A stretch of DNA of 64,000 nt from DASXVX01 sp036504075 (GTDB lineage: Bacteria; Bacillota; Sulfobacillia; Symbiobacteriales; Symbiobacteriaceae). Where the stretch lies: NCBI GenBank assembly GCA_036504075.1, contig DASXVX010000016.1:62001-126000 (forward strand), in the 5' to 3' direction. The notes under the pieces are model-generated. The model was not told the origin of the DNA. It searched no databases and saw only the letters and a list, made by a program, of their open reading frames with translations. This document shows, one piece after another, positions 48,840 through 57,958 of the stretch (within the stretch, counting starts at the first letter, position 1; each line of letters opens with the position of its first letter). The position numbers and the translations under genes are program-made.

Positions 48840-49217
48840 TTACTTGGTAGCCTTCTTCTTACCGGCAACCGTACGCTTCGGGCCCTTACGAGTGCGGGCG
48901 TTGGTCTTGGTCCGCTGGCCGCGCACCGGCAGACCACGGCGATGCCGCAGACCGCGATAGCAGCCAATTTCAATCAGGCGCTTGATGTTGAGCTGGATTT
49001 CACGCTGCAGGTCGCCTTCGACCTTGTAGTCCCGGTCGATCACTTCACGGAGACGAGCAACCTCGTCCTCGCTCAGGTCGCGCACCCGGGTGTCGGGATT
49101 GATGCCGGTCTTCTTCAGGATCTCGCGCGAGATGGACCAGCCGATGCCGTAGATATACGGCAGGGCAGCTTCCACGCGCTTGTCACGGGGCAGGTCTACA
49201 CCTGCTATACGCGCCAT
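48840..49217 (-). CDS. rpsM: 30S ribosomal protein S13
   Basis: The 125-residue S13 shows IAGVDLPRDKRVEAALPYIYG, cited to residue 24, and GLRHRRGLPVRGQRTKTNAR near the C-terminus, which contacts the P site. Gene context and length are standard. Confidence 0.98.
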   Translation of the reverse strand: MARIAGVDLPRDKRVEAALPYIYGIGWSISREILKKTGINPDTRVRDLSEDEVARLREVIDRDYKVEGDLQREIQLNIKRLIEIGCYRGLRHRRGLPVRGQRTKTNARTRKGPKRTVAGKKKATK

Positions 49218-49482
49218 GCTTGAGTAATACCCTCCTCAAAAGCCATCGAGTCGATGATAAGTCACAGGCGCACGACCCGTCCCGGACATCTGTCCACCGA
49301 AGGAAGTAGAGCGAGGGAAGAGGTCCTCACCTACCAGCCGCCCTCCGGGAGAACGTGTCAGAGTTCGAGCCCGGCTTTTACACGCCTCCCGGCAGTGTCC
49401 GGTGCCTCGAGTCCATGCGTGAATGCCGCTCCCCGCCGATTCCGGCGGCGGCGGCATAAAGCGAACAAAATTTGCGGGCTGG

Positions 49483-49596
49483 TTAGCCCTGCTTCTGCTT
49501 ATGCTTGGGGTTCTCGCAGATGACCATAACAGCGCCGTGGCGCTTGATCACCTTGCACTTCTCGCAAATGGGCTTCACAGACGGACGAACTTTCAC
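49483..49596 (-). CDS. rpmJ: 50S ribosomal protein L36
   Basis: This 37-residue gene is below most length cutoffs but unmistakable. The product starts VKVRPSVKPICEKCKVIKR (first codon GTG) and continues GAVMVICENPKHKQKQG, giving the CxxC...C...H zinc site. The GTG at 49596 follows GGAGGGG. It is separated from rpsM by 265 bases and from infA by 290. I see no gene in either spacer. Confidence 0.95.
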   Translation of the reverse strand: MKVRPSVKPICEKCKVIKRHGAVMVICENPKHKQKQG

Positions 49597-49886
49597 GAGC
49601 AGCCCCTCCTCTCTTCACGCACGCAGCCCGGTTGGGCAAGCGGGCAGGGTAGAATGCAAAATTGCTGCCCCCCGGTGTTTGCGGCCCTCGCCTGCTAAAC
49701 ACCTGCCGGCCATTGCGGCCGGTCAACCGGCTTTCGCCTGGCCGGAGCTGTCGCTTCGGCCGGGGTTGACGGCGACTTGTATGATCAAAGGTCCACCAGG
49801 AATGAACAGACTGAACAAACAGACCAATAGGGCGCCCGGTTTACCGGCCGCCTTCATGTGAAGTGGTCCGTTCCCCTGAATGATCC

Positions 49887-50105
49887 CTACTTGAACCGAT
49901 ATACAATTCTACCACGAGTCAGGTCGTATGGCGAGAGTTCTACTGTGACTCGGTCACCGGGCAAGATTCGGATGAAGTTCATGCGAATCTTACCGGACAC
50001 GTGGGCGAGCACTTTGTGACCATTAGCCAGTTCCACCCGGAACATGGCGTTCGGGAGTGGCTCGATCACTGTGCCCTCAAGTTCAATGACGTCGTCTTTA
50101 GACAT
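49887..50105 (-). CDS. infA: Translation initiation factor IF-1
   Basis: The 72-residue OB-fold protein shows MSKDDVIELEGTVIEPLPNA, KVLAHVSGKIRMNFIRILPG and ends RGRIVYRFK. IF-1 blocks the A site during initiation. It sits between the KOW-domain gene and rpmJ. Its ribosome binding site (GGAGGT) overlaps the end of the upstream gene, 14 bases from the ATG. Confidence 0.98.
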   Translation of the reverse strand: MSKDDVIELEGTVIEPLPNAMFRVELANGHKVLAHVSGKIRMNFIRILPGDRVTVELSPYDLTRGRIVYRFK

Positions 50106-50114
50106 AATGCCAAC

Positions 50115-50405
50115 CTAGACCTCCTCTATGATTGGGAATGGCAAGGCCTCCAGCGCCTTCGTGATTTCGAGATCCGAAACCCTGTCGCCTCGCTCAAGCC
50201 GGAGCGCCAGATTGGCATCGACCCAGCCGAGCACCGTGAGGTGCAGGCGATTTTTCACCTTCGGCCGGGCCACAGGACGCCGGCGACCATCGCAAACTGC
50301 AATTCGCCGCCCATCCAACTGTCTCAGGACGACGTAAACTGTACCCTGATCGCGCCCGGCCAGCGACCGGACCAGCGCGCCAGGCCGTATACCAGGTTGG
50401 TCCAC
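50115..50405 (-). CDS. KOW-domain RNA-binding protein (L14e-like)
   Basis: The 96-residue product has a KOW-like start (GALVRSLAGRDQGTVYVVLR) and a basic middle (RRIAVCDGRRRPVARPKVKN). Firmicutes often carry such a gene between map and infA, annotated as a KOW-domain or L14e-like protein of unknown role. The start is taken as GTG at 50405, 7 bases behind GGAGGTG; the open frame extends upstream without a site. It is probably ribosome- or RNA-associated. Confidence 0.8.
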   Translation of the reverse strand: MDQPGIRPGALVRSLAGRDQGTVYVVLRQLDGRRIAVCDGRRRPVARPKVKNRLHLTVLGWVDANLALRLERGDRVSDLEITKALEALPFPIIEEV

Positions 50406-50489
50406 CCGAGCGCACCTCCGAGACTCTCGCGACCGTACCCGCGAAAAGCCCAATACCGTTATTATACCACAAACGCGGGCGGTTATTCC

Positions 50490-51236
50490 TCAGGGTTTGG
50501 TGAGAATAACCGGTCCGTTTTCGGTGATTGCGACGGTATGTTCAAAGTGAGCCGAGTTTCTGCCGTCCAGCGTGACAACGGTCCACTTGTCCGACAGTGA
50601 CCGAACCTCCCAGGTTCCGGCGTTGATCATGGGCTCAATCGCCAGCACCATGCCGGCCTTGAGCACCGGCCCCACGCCCGGCGGTCCGAAGTTCGGAATC
50701 TGCGGGTCCTCGTGCATGGCGGTCCCGACGCCGTGGCCGACGTAGTCGCGAACGACCCCGAACCCGGCCGCCTCCGCGTACGACTGCACCGCGTTGCCGA
50801 TATCGCCCAGCCGTTTGCCCGGCCAGCACTGTTCAATGCCTTTTTCCAGGCTGATGCGGGTCACATCCAGCAGGCGCTGTGCCTCCGGGTCGATCTTACC
50901 GACGGGGTGCGTGTAGGCCGAGTCGCCGACATACCCCTTGTAGGTAATTCCCAGGTCGATGGCGAGGACGTCGCCTTCCTTCAGCTTACGCTTCCCCGGG
51001 ATCCCGTGGACAACTTCCTCGTTGACGGACGCACAAATCGAGCCCGGGAAACCGTGGTAACCCTTGAATGTGGGAATACCGCCGGCCTTGCGGATGAGAG
51101 ACTCCGCCAGTGTGTCCAGTTCACGCGTGGTAACCCCGGGAACGACCGCCTTGGCCAGTTCCTGGTGCACCTCGTAAACCAGGCGGCCGGCCTCGTGCAT
51201 GAGCTCGATCTCACGCGGGGACTTGAGGATGATCAT
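50490..51236 (-). CDS. map: Methionine aminopeptidase, type I
   Basis: Map removes the initiator methionine from nascent proteins. The 248-residue product shows metal ligands in DVLAIDLGITYKGYVGDSAY, GHGVGTAMHEDPQIPN and a glutamate in VLAIEPMIN. It begins on the base next to the adk stop, so translation is coupled. Confidence 0.97.
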   Translation of the reverse strand: MIILKSPREIELMHEAGRLVYEVHQELAKAVVPGVTTRELDTLAESLIRKAGGIPTFKGYHGFPGSICASVNEEVVHGIPGKRKLKEGDVLAIDLGITYKGYVGDSAYTHPVGKIDPEAQRLLDVTRISLEKGIEQCWPGKRLGDIGNAVQSYAEAAGFGVVRDYVGHGVGTAMHEDPQIPNFGPPGVGPVLKAGMVLAIEPMINAGTWEVRSLSDKWTVVTLDGRNSAHFEHTVAITENGPVILTKP

Positions 51237-51884
51237 TTAGACGCCTTTCACCGCTTCTTTGATAGCTGCGGTGACAGCCTTCATCGGCTGGTCACCGTTG
51301 ACCGTCTTGACCAGACCTTCGTTTCGGTAGTAGTCCAGTACCTGGGCAGTCTTGCCGTGGTACTCCTGCAACCGGATTAGCACCATTCCAGCAGTATCGT
51401 CTTGCCGCTGATACAGCTCGCCGCTGCATTTGTCGCAGATGTCGGCGGCCTTCGGCGGGTTGAACTTCAGATGGAAAGTGGCACCGCAGGCCCGGCAAAT
51501 CCGGCGCCCTTCGGCCCGTTCGGCCAGCAGGCGGTCCGGCACATCGATATAGACCACCGCGTCGAGTTTGAGGCCCAAATCCGCGAGCATCGTTTCCAGA
51601 GCCATAGCCTGGTCCGTGGTCCTCGGGTATCCGTCCAGGATGAAGCCGTTCTTGCAATCATCCTGCGCGAGCCGGTCCTTCACCATCGCGTTAGTCACGT
51701 CATCAGGGACATACTTGCCGGCATCCACGTATTCCTTGGCCAGCTTGCCAAGCGGGGTGCCGTTGCTCATGTTGGCCCGAAAGATGTCACCTGTCGAGAT
51801 GTGGGGAATCGATTCCTGCACGGCCAAAAGTGCCGCCTGCGTACCCTTGCCTGCCCCTGGCGGCCCCATGAGGATGATATGCAA
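51237..51884 (-). CDS. adk: Adenylate kinase
   Basis: Adk interconverts ATP + AMP and 2 ADP. The 215-residue product shows P-loop ILMGPPGAGKGTQAALLAV, FILDGYPRTTDQAMALE and a zinc lid with four cysteines (CRACGATFH and CDKCSGELYQR), the Gram-positive form. The start is TTG at 51884, 7 bases behind GGAGGTGG. It lies after secY, the standard position. Confidence 0.97.
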   Translation of the reverse strand: MHIILMGPPGAGKGTQAALLAVQESIPHISTGDIFRANMSNGTPLGKLAKEYVDAGKYVPDDVTNAMVKDRLAQDDCKNGFILDGYPRTTDQAMALETMLADLGLKLDAVVYIDVPDRLLAERAEGRRICRACGATFHLKFNPPKAADICDKCSGELYQRQDDTAGMVLIRLQEYHGKTAQVLDYYRNEGLVKTVNGDQPMKAVTAAIKEAVKGV

Positions 51885-51984
51885 CCGCTCCACCTCCACT
51901 GAGATGTGGTCTCAGGGTGCTCGCGAGGACCGGAGGGCCCTTACGGGGCGCTCCGGTCCTCCCTGCAGCACCTAGAAATCAGAT

Positions 51985-53274
51985 CTACGAACGCATGAAG
52001 CCCTGGTAGTGGCGCATGACCAGCTGGGCTTCAATCTGCTTCATGGTATCCAGAGCCGTACCGACCACGATCAGCAGTGCGGAGCCGGTCATGAACGCTT
52101 GCTGCCCCAAGCCCGCCGCCTTGGTGACGATGATGGGGAGTGTGGTCAGGCCCGCCAGGTAGAGGGACCCGACCAGCGTCAGCCGGTCAGAGACACGTGC
52201 CAGATAGTCGGCGGTGGGCTTCCCGGGCCGGTAGCCCGGAATGAAACCACCGTTCTTCTTCAGATTATCCGCCACCTCGGTCGGGTTAAACGTGACCGCG
52301 GTGTAGAAGTACGTAAAGAAGATGATCAGGAGGGCGTTCAGCAGATAGAACACCCAGCCGTAAGCACCGGAACCGCTCAACCACCTGTTGACGAACCCGG
52401 CAAAACCGGAAGTCGGAACGTAGGTGGCAATCGTCATCGGCAGGTACAGCAGCGAGTTGGCGAAGATGATCGGAATCATGCCCGCCTGGTTCACCCGGAT
52501 GGGCAGGTGAGTCCGCTGACCGCCGTAAACCCGCTTGCCCACGACCCGCTTGGCGTACTCCACCGGCACCTTGCGGACGCCTTCGGTGATAAGCACAACC
52601 AGACCGATCATGACAGCCGCCGCGGCCACGACCAGCAGCACCGTCAGGATGCCAATGGCCTGTGCCCGGTACAAATCCCAGAAGATCTTGATGCCGGCCG
52701 GGACCCGGGAGACGATGCCGGCAAAAATGATCAGCGAGATGCCGTTGCCGATGCCCTTCTCCGTGATCATTTCGCCCAGCCACATCAGGAAGGCGGTGCC
52801 GGCCGTGAGGCTGATCATGACGACAGTGGTAGAAGCCCAGCCCGGATTCAGGTACACGCCCTGGTTCCGCAGCGTGACAGCGAAGCCGAACGCCTGGATA
52901 ATACCCAGCACGACCGTTCCATAACGGGTATACTGCTGGATCTTCTTCCGCCCTTCCTCGCCCTCTTTTTGCATCTCTTCTAACTTGGGGATGACCACCG
53001 TCAGAAGCTGCATGATGATCGACGAGTTGATGTACGGGGTGACGCTCATGGCGAAGATCGCCATCTGCTTGAAGGCACCGCCGGAGAACAGGTCGACCAG
53101 GCCCAGCAGGCCTCCCTGGTCACTAAGAAGCTTGGCGACCTTTTCCGGATCGACGCCCGGTACAGGAATGTGGGCGCCCAGACGGAGGACCGCCATCATC
53201 AGGACCGTAAACAGCAATCGGTTGCGCAAATTCGGGAGGCGCATGGAATTCTTCAGCGACTCCAGCATGGCCAT
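51985..53274 (-). CDS. secY: Protein translocase subunit SecY
   Basis: SecY forms the protein-export pore. The 429-residue product has ten membrane segments and typical stretches: GAHIPVPGVDPEKV, MSVTPYINSSIIMQLL and MGLVVLITEGVRKVPVEYAKR (the loop between helices 5 and 6; the exact span begins at VLITEG). GFIPGYRPGKPTADYL lies in loop C5, which contacts the ribosome and SecA. The ATG at 53274 is 10 bases behind GAGGTGA inside the end of rplO. Confidence 0.97.
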   Translation of the reverse strand: MAMLESLKNSMRLPNLRNRLLFTVLMMAVLRLGAHIPVPGVDPEKVAKLLSDQGGLLGLVDLFSGGAFKQMAIFAMSVTPYINSSIIMQLLTVVIPKLEEMQKEGEEGRKKIQQYTRYGTVVLGIIQAFGFAVTLRNQGVYLNPGWASTTVVMISLTAGTAFLMWLGEMITEKGIGNGISLIIFAGIVSRVPAGIKIFWDLYRAQAIGILTVLLVVAAAAVMIGLVVLITEGVRKVPVEYAKRVVGKRVYGGQRTHLPIRVNQAGMIPIIFANSLLYLPMTIATYVPTSGFAGFVNRWLSGSGAYGWVFYLLNALLIIFFTYFYTAVTFNPTEVADNLKKNGGFIPGYRPGKPTADYLARVSDRLTLVGSLYLAGLTTLPIIVTKAAGLGQQAFMTGSALLIVVGTALDTMKQIEAQLVMRHYQGFMRS

Positions 53275-53279
53275 GGCTG

Positions 53280-53750
53280 TTACTTCACCTCTTCAGCGGC
53301 GGCTTCTCCGAGGACTTCAACCGTCCCGCCGGCGGCTTCGATCTTCTGCCGGGCGGCTGCGCTGATCTTATGGGCCTTCACCGTGAGCGCCTTGGTCAGC
53401 TCACCGGTGGCAAGCACCTTCAGACCCTGAGAAGCGCCCTTGCACACGCGGCTCACTTCCAGCAGCTCAGGCGTCACCACAGTGCCGGCCTCAAACTGCT
53501 CCAGCGCTTCCACGTTAACAACGGTGTAGCGAACCCGGAACGGCTCGTTAGAGAACGGCCGTTTCGGCAGGCGACGCAAAAGCGAAGTCTGGCCGCCTTC
53601 GAAGCCGGGACGGACACCGCCGCCGGCACGGGCGTTCTGACCCTTATGGCCCTTGCCAGAGGTCTTGCCAAGGCCGGAGCCAAGGCCGCGACCCAGACGC
53701 TTGCGCGCATGCTTGGCGCCCGGATTCGGGCTCAGCTCGTGCAAATTCAT
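53280..53750 (-). CDS. rplO: 50S ribosomal protein L15
   Basis: The 156-residue L15 shows the glycine-rich RKRLGRGLGSGLGKTSGKGHK followed by GQNARAGGG and FEGGQTSLLRRLPKR. The ATG at 53750 follows GGAGGTGA. It lies between rpmD and secY. Confidence 0.97.
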   Translation of the reverse strand: MNLHELSPNPGAKHARKRLGRGLGSGLGKTSGKGHKGQNARAGGGVRPGFEGGQTSLLRRLPKRPFSNEPFRVRYTVVNVEALEQFEAGTVVTPELLEVSRVCKGASQGLKVLATGELTKALTVKAHKISAAARQKIEAAGGTVEVLGEAAAEEVK

Positions 53751-53857
53751 CTGTCTGTCACCTCCACTCAGGTTGGAGGAATGCCTCGCTCCGCAGCAGC
53801 TACCAGCCGCTGAACGTCGCACCGGCACTCCCCGCACCTTCGTTCGTTTTTGAGAAC

Positions 53858-54040
53858 TTAACCCTCTTTGACCTCGACAAGGTGAGCTACCTTGACGATC
53901 ATGCCACGAATGGCAGGATTGTCAGGCTGCTCGGCGGAGGAATTGGTCTTGCCCAGCCCGAGCGCCCGGCAAGTCGCGATCTGGCGCTTATCCTTGCCCG
54001 CCAGACCACGCTTCAGCGTAATAATCAGCTTTTCAGCCAC
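53858..54040 (-). CDS. rpmD: 50S ribosomal protein L30
   Basis: The 60-residue L30 has IITLKRGLAGKDKRQIATCR and LGLGKTNSSAEQPDNPAIRG, as expected. The start is GTG at 54040 behind GGGGGGA. A 107-base spacer separates it from rplO. Confidence 0.96.
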   Translation of the reverse strand: MAEKLIITLKRGLAGKDKRQIATCRALGLGKTNSSAEQPDNPAIRGMIVKVAHLVEVKEG

Positions 54041-54053
54041 GTCAATTTCCCCC

Positions 54054-54554
54054 CTAACCGAGGATCTGCTCGACGGACTTGCCCCGCAACTTGGCTACCT
54101 CATCCGCGCTCTTGAGCCGGCTCAACCCATCCAGTGTAGCAAGTACCTGGTTGGCCGAGTTGTTCGAACCCAAGCTTTTGGTAAGGATGTTGCGGATGCC
54201 GGCCGCTTCGAGCACGGCACGGACGGCGCCGCCGGCAATCACGCCGGTGCCTTCGGAGGCGGGCTTCAAAAGAACACGGCCTGCGCCGAACTCACCAATA
54301 ATCTCGTGAGGAATGGTCGAGCCATTCAGCGAGACCTTAATCAACGTCTTCTTGGCGTCCTCGGTGCCCTTGCGGACGGCCTCGGGGATTTCGGCGGCCT
54401 TACCCAGGCCGGCGCCCACGTGGCCCTCGCCATCACCGACGACCATGACGGCGGAGAAGCTCATCCGGCGGCCACCCTTGACGGTCTTGGCGACACGCCG
54501 CAGGTCCACCATCTTCTCCTTCAGATCCATCTGGCTGGTATCAACACGAGCCAC
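54054..54554 (-). CDS. rpsE: 30S ribosomal protein S5
   Basis: The 166-residue S5 shows VDLRRVAKTVKGGRRMSFSA, DGEGHVGAGLGKAAEIPEAV and LLKPASEGTGVIAGGAVRAV. The N-terminal half binds rRNA near the decoding centre. The start is GTG at 54554 behind GGGAGGG. Confidence 0.97.
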   Translation of the reverse strand: MARVDTSQMDLKEKMVDLRRVAKTVKGGRRMSFSAVMVVGDGEGHVGAGLGKAAEIPEAVRKGTEDAKKTLIKVSLNGSTIPHEIIGEFGAGRVLLKPASEGTGVIAGGAVRAVLEAAGIRNILTKSLGSNNSANQVLATLDGLSRLKSADEVAKLRGKSVEQILG

Positions 54555-54575
54555 TTCGATGTTCCCTCCCTCGTC

Positions 54576-54950
54576 TTAGAACTGAAGACCGGCTTCGCGG
54601 GCGGCGTCGGCGAGAGCGGCCACCCGACCGTGATAGAGAAAACCTCCACGGTCGAAGACCACAAGAGTCACACCAGCGGCCAGTGCGCGCTTCGCAACGA
54701 CTTCGCCGACGATCTTGGCAGCGTCGGCGTTGCCACCGGCGTTGCCTTCGAGCCGACCCTTCACCTCAGGATCGAGGGTGGAGGCGGAGACCAGGGTCTT
54801 GCCGATGGAATCGTCAATCACCTGGGCGTAGATGTTCTGGTTGGAGCGGTAAATGTTAAGCCGCGGCCGTTCGGAAGTGCCGTGGACGGTCTTCCGGACA
54901 CGCAGCTGCCGCGTACGGCGAGCCGCGTTGCGGTCCAACTTCGTAATCAT
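54576..54950 (-). CDS. rplR: 50S ribosomal protein L18
   Basis: The 124-residue L18, a 5S rRNA binder, shows RPRLNIYRSNQNIYAQVIDD and FDRGGFLYHGRVAALADAAR. Its length and place between rplF and rpsE are standard. Confidence 0.97.
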   Translation of the reverse strand: MITKLDRNAARRTRQLRVRKTVHGTSERPRLNIYRSNQNIYAQVIDDSIGKTLVSASTLDPEVKGRLEGNAGGNADAAKIVGEVVAKRALAAGVTLVVFDRGGFLYHGRVAALADAAREAGLQF

Positions 54951-54964
54951 CCTCGGTCACTCCC

Positions 54965-55504
54965 TTACTTCTTACCCGTTTTGCCTTCTTTACGCTGGAT
55001 AACTTCCCCGGCGTATTTGATGCCCTTACCCAGGTAGGGTTCAGGCGGGCGCACCGACCGGACGTTGGCGGCAATCTGGCCGACAACTTCCTTATCGATA
55101 CCGCTCACCAGCACCTGGTTAACGGCCGGAACAGTGAAGTCGATGCCCTTGGGGGGATCGATTTCCACCGGGTGGGAGTAGCCCACCGTGAGGGTCAGCT
55201 TGGCGCCGGACTTGGTGGCACGATAACCTGTGCCCACCAGTTCGAGCTGCTTCTGATACCCCTTGGTGACGCCTACCACCATGTTGTTGATGAGAGAGCG
55301 CGTCAGACCATGCAGCGCCTTGTGGACCCGCTCATCCGAAGGACGAGCGACCCGGAGGGCGCCGTTCTCGATGGTGACGAGCATATCCTTGCTGATCTCC
55401 CGGCTCAATTCGCCCTTGGGACCCTTCACTTTCACGACGTTACCGTCGAGCGTGACGTCGACCCCGGCCGGGATCTGAACAGGAGCCTTACCGATACGAG
55501 ACAC
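54965..55504 (-). CDS. rplF: 50S ribosomal protein L6
   Basis: The 179-residue L6 shows MSRIGKAPVQIPAGVDVTL, the repeat-like GYSHPVEIDPPKGIDF and the C-terminal PEPYLGKGIKYAGEVIQRKE. It lies 15 bases after rpsH. Confidence 0.98.
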   Translation of the reverse strand: MSRIGKAPVQIPAGVDVTLDGNVVKVKGPKGELSREISKDMLVTIENGALRVARPSDERVHKALHGLTRSLINNMVVGVTKGYQKQLELVGTGYRATKSGAKLTLTVGYSHPVEIDPPKGIDFTVPAVNQVLVSGIDKEVVGQIAANVRSVRPPEPYLGKGIKYAGEVIQRKEGKTGKK

Positions 55505-55519
55505 GGCTGCACCTCCTTC

Positions 55520-55918
55520 CTACCAGATATAGCAGAGCACTTCGCCGCCGAGGCCGTCCTGGCGAGCTTTCTTGTCGGTCATGATGCCCCGGGAAGTGCT
55601 CAGGATGGCAACGCCCAGGCCGCCGAGCACCTTGGGCACCTGATCCTTCTTGGCGTAAACGCGCAGGCCGGGCCGGGAAATGCGGCGCAGGCCGGCGATT
55701 ACCTTGGACTTGTTGGGGCCGTACTTCAGGTACACCCGGATCGTGCCCTGGTGACCGTTGTCGATCCACTCAAAGTCCCGGACAAAGCCCTCATCCTTAA
55801 GAATCTGAACGATGGCCTTCTTGATCTTGGAACCCGGAAGCTCGATCCGGTCATGATTCACCGTGGTCGCGTTGCGGATGCGAGTAAGCAGATCCGCGAT
55901 CGGGTCAGAAATCACCAT
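55520..55918 (-). CDS. rpsH: 30S ribosomal protein S8
   Basis: The 132-residue S8 shows DPIADLLTRIRNATTVNHDR, VLGGLGVAILSTSRGIMTD and ends GGEVLCYIW. A 151-base spacer without a gene separates it from rpsN; neighbouring spc genes are usually much closer. Confidence 0.98.
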   Translation of the reverse strand: MVISDPIADLLTRIRNATTVNHDRIELPGSKIKKAIVQILKDEGFVRDFEWIDNGHQGTIRVYLKYGPNKSKVIAGLRRISRPGLRVYAKKDQVPKVLGGLGVAILSTSRGIMTDKKARQDGLGGEVLCYIW

Positions 55919-56069
55919 GGTCCGGTTTTCCTCCTTTCAGGATCGGGCGGTTGGAGTCGGTGAAGAGGCGTAACCTCTGCCCCGGCGTGGAGGGTCCTTA
56001 GCGCCGACGACCTGCAGCGGATCGGCTATATGGCCGGCCGCCGCCCGACTCCCCTGCCCGAGTCTCACA

Positions 56070-56255
56070 CTACCAGCTAGCCTTCCGAACGCCCGGGATC
56101 TGGCCCTCGTGGGCCATCTTGCGGAAGCAATGCCGGCAAATGCCGAACTTCCGCATGTAGGCGTGGGGACGGCCGCAAAGCTTGCACCGATTGTAGCTAC
56201 GGACCGCAAATTTCTGCGGGCCTACGGCCTTGATCTTAAGCGAAGTCTTCGCCAT
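56070..56255 (-). CDS. rpsZ: 30S ribosomal protein S14, zinc type
   Basis: The 61-residue short S14 carries two CxxC pairs (CKLCGRPH and CRHCFRKMAHEG), the zinc-binding C+ form, and ends PGVRKASW. This short form is typical of Gram-positive bacteria and thermophiles. The gene lies 14 bases after rplE. Confidence 0.97.
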   Translation of the reverse strand: MAKTSLKIKAVGPQKFAVRSYNRCKLCGRPHAYMRKFGICRHCFRKMAHEGQIPGVRKASW

Positions 56256-56269
56256 GCTCTGTCCCCCCC

Positions 56270-56821
56270 TTACTGCTGATTCTTGTCGCTGAACGGCATA
56301 CCCAGACCCTTGAGAAGCGCCTTCGCCTCTTCGTCGGTCTTGGCGGTCGTCACGACGATGATATCCATACCCCGGATCTTATCTACCTTATCGTAGTCGA
56401 TCTCCGGGAAGATAAGCTGTTCTTTGAGACCGAGAGCGTAGTTGCCCCGGCCGTCAAAAGCCTTAGGCGAGACGCCACGGAAGTCACGCACACGGGGCAG
56501 AGCGACGTACATGAGCTTTTCCAGGAAGTCCCACATCCGCTCACCACGGAGCGTTACCTTGCAGCCAATCGGCATGCCGGCGCGCAACTTGAAGTTTGCG
56601 ATGGACTTCTTCGCCCGAGTGACGACCGGCTTCTGCGCCGTGATAGTGCCAATGTCGCCAACAGCGGCGTCCAGAGCCTTGGCATTCTGAACCGCTTCGC
56701 CCAGACCAACGTTCACAACAACCTTCTCCAGCCGAGGGGTCATCATCACGTTGGGATAATTAAACTGCTTCTGAAGCGCAGGCGCCACGTCCTGCTGATA
56801 CTTCGTCTTCAGGTTGGCCAA
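56270..56821 (-). CDS. rplE: 50S ribosomal protein L5
   Basis: The 183-residue L5, a 5S rRNA binder, shows NYPNVMMTPRLEKVVVNVGL, TRAKKSIANFKLRAGMPIG and FPEIDYDKVDKIRGMDI. The start is taken as TTG at 56821, 10 bases behind AAAGGAGG. A GTG three codons earlier is only 3 bases from that site and so less likely. Confidence 0.96.
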   Translation of the reverse strand: MANLKTKYQQDVAPALQKQFNYPNVMMTPRLEKVVVNVGLGEAVQNAKALDAAVGDIGTITAQKPVVTRAKKSIANFKLRAGMPIGCKVTLRGERMWDFLEKLMYVALPRVRDFRGVSPKAFDGRGNYALGLKEQLIFPEIDYDKVDKIRGMDIIVVTTAKTDEEAKALLKGLGMPFSDKNQQ

Positions 56822-56856
56822 GTGACACAAGCCTCCTTTCTACGGCAGCCCAACGG

Positions 56857-57135
56857 CTAGCCGTTCTTGTTAGCCTTTTTCGCTTCGATTTTTGCAAGCG
56901 ACATCACGTTGGAAGCGTGAATGGGTGCCTCCATCTCCATGATACCGCCCTGCATGTTCTTCGCGCTGGGCTTGGTGTGCTTCTTGACCATGTTGACGCC
57001 TTCGACGACCACACGGCAAGTCTTGGTCAAAACCTTCTTGACCTTGCCCTTCTTGCCCTTATCCTTGCCCGTGATAATGACGACGTCGTCGTCTTTGCGG
57101 ACATGGACTTTCTGGGGTTCCTTCTTATCCGCCAT
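56857..57135 (-). CDS. rplX: 50S ribosomal protein L24
   Basis: The 92-residue L24 shows the KOW motif in VHVRKDDDVVIITGKDKGKK and EGVNMVKKHTKPSAKNMQGG. It starts assembly of 23S rRNA domain I. The lysine-rich ends differ from neighbours but are normal for the family. Confidence 0.97.
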   Translation of the reverse strand: MADKKEPQKVHVRKDDDVVIITGKDKGKKGKVKKVLTKTCRVVVEGVNMVKKHTKPSAKNMQGGIMEMEAPIHASNVMSLAKIEAKKANKNG

Positions 57136-57153
57136 GTTGCTACCTCCTCCCGG

Positions 57154-57522
57154 CTACAGGACTTCGGGAGCCAGGGAGATGATCTTCATAAAGTCTCTCT
57201 CACGAAGTTCGCGAGCGACTGGACCGAAGATACGCGTCCCTTTGGGCTCCTTCTCGTCCTTCAGGATAACGGCAGCGTTCTCGTCGAAGCGGATGTAGGA
57301 CCCGTCCGGACGACGCAGGCTCTTACGGGTACGCACCACAACCGCCTTGACCACGTCGCCCTTCTTCACGACGCCGCCAGGGGTGGCCTCCTTCACGGAG
57401 CAAACGATCACATCGCCGATGTAAGCGTAACGCCGCTTGGAGCCGCCCAGCACCTTGATGCACATCAGTTCCTTGGCACCGGTGTTGTCGGCAACCGACA
57501 TTCGGGTTTGAACCTGGATCAT
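57154..57522 (-). CDS. rplN: 50S ribosomal protein L14
   Basis: The 122-residue L14 begins MIQVQTRMSVADNTGAKELM and ends FMKIISLAPEVL. The ATG at 57522 is 9 bases behind GGAGG. A GTG two codons earlier is too close to that site. Confidence 0.98.
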   Translation of the reverse strand: MIQVQTRMSVADNTGAKELMCIKVLGGSKRRYAYIGDVIVCSVKEATPGGVVKKGDVVKAVVVRTRKSLRRPDGSYIRFDENAAVILKDEKEPKGTRIFGPVARELRERDFMKIISLAPEVL

Positions 57523-57673
57523 GCGCACGAACCTCCTCTCGATAGCTAGCCGGTTTCCCCGTCCGTGAGCTGCGACGCTGCGAATGGGGCTTCGCGGGCT
57601 CTTCGAGGACCTGGCTAACCTGCCTTACGACAGGCCCGGGGTCTTTCCCCCGGAGGAGCCTTAGCTTGAAGTC

Positions 57674-57937
57674 TTAGACCTTGGCCGTGTCGATAATCTC
57701 GACGACGCGCCAGCGCTTGTCCTTGGAAATCGGGCGGGTCTCCATGATCCGCACCTTGTCCCCGATCTTACACTGGTTCTGCTCGTCGTGCGCCTTGAAC
57801 TTCTTGGTCATCTTGATCCGCTTACGGTACAGCGGATGCTCAACCAGCGTCTCGACGCTGACGACCACGGTCTTTTCCATCTTGTCGCTGGTGACCACGC
57901 CGATGCGGGTCTTCCGGAGATTGCGCTCCTCAGTCAT
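57674..57937 (-). CDS. rpsQ: 30S ribosomal protein S17
   Basis: The 87-residue S17 shows RKTRIGVVTSDKMEKTVVVS and RIMETRPISKDKRWRVVEII. The ATG at 57937 lies 7 bases after GAGGAGG. A 151-base spacer with a CCGGGG/CCCCCGG hairpin (about 57639-57655) follows before rplN. Confidence 0.97.
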   Translation of the reverse strand: MTEERNLRKTRIGVVTSDKMEKTVVVSVETLVEHPLYRKRIKMTKKFKAHDEQNQCKIGDKVRIMETRPISKDKRWRVVEIIDTAKV

Positions 57938-57958
57938 GCTCAAACCTCCTCCTCCCGA

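Noticed and set aside
49597..49886. A small gene or RNA in the infA-rpmJ spacer
   Set aside because: No frame has both a ribosome binding site and a sensible protein, and no terminator or known RNA fold was visible.
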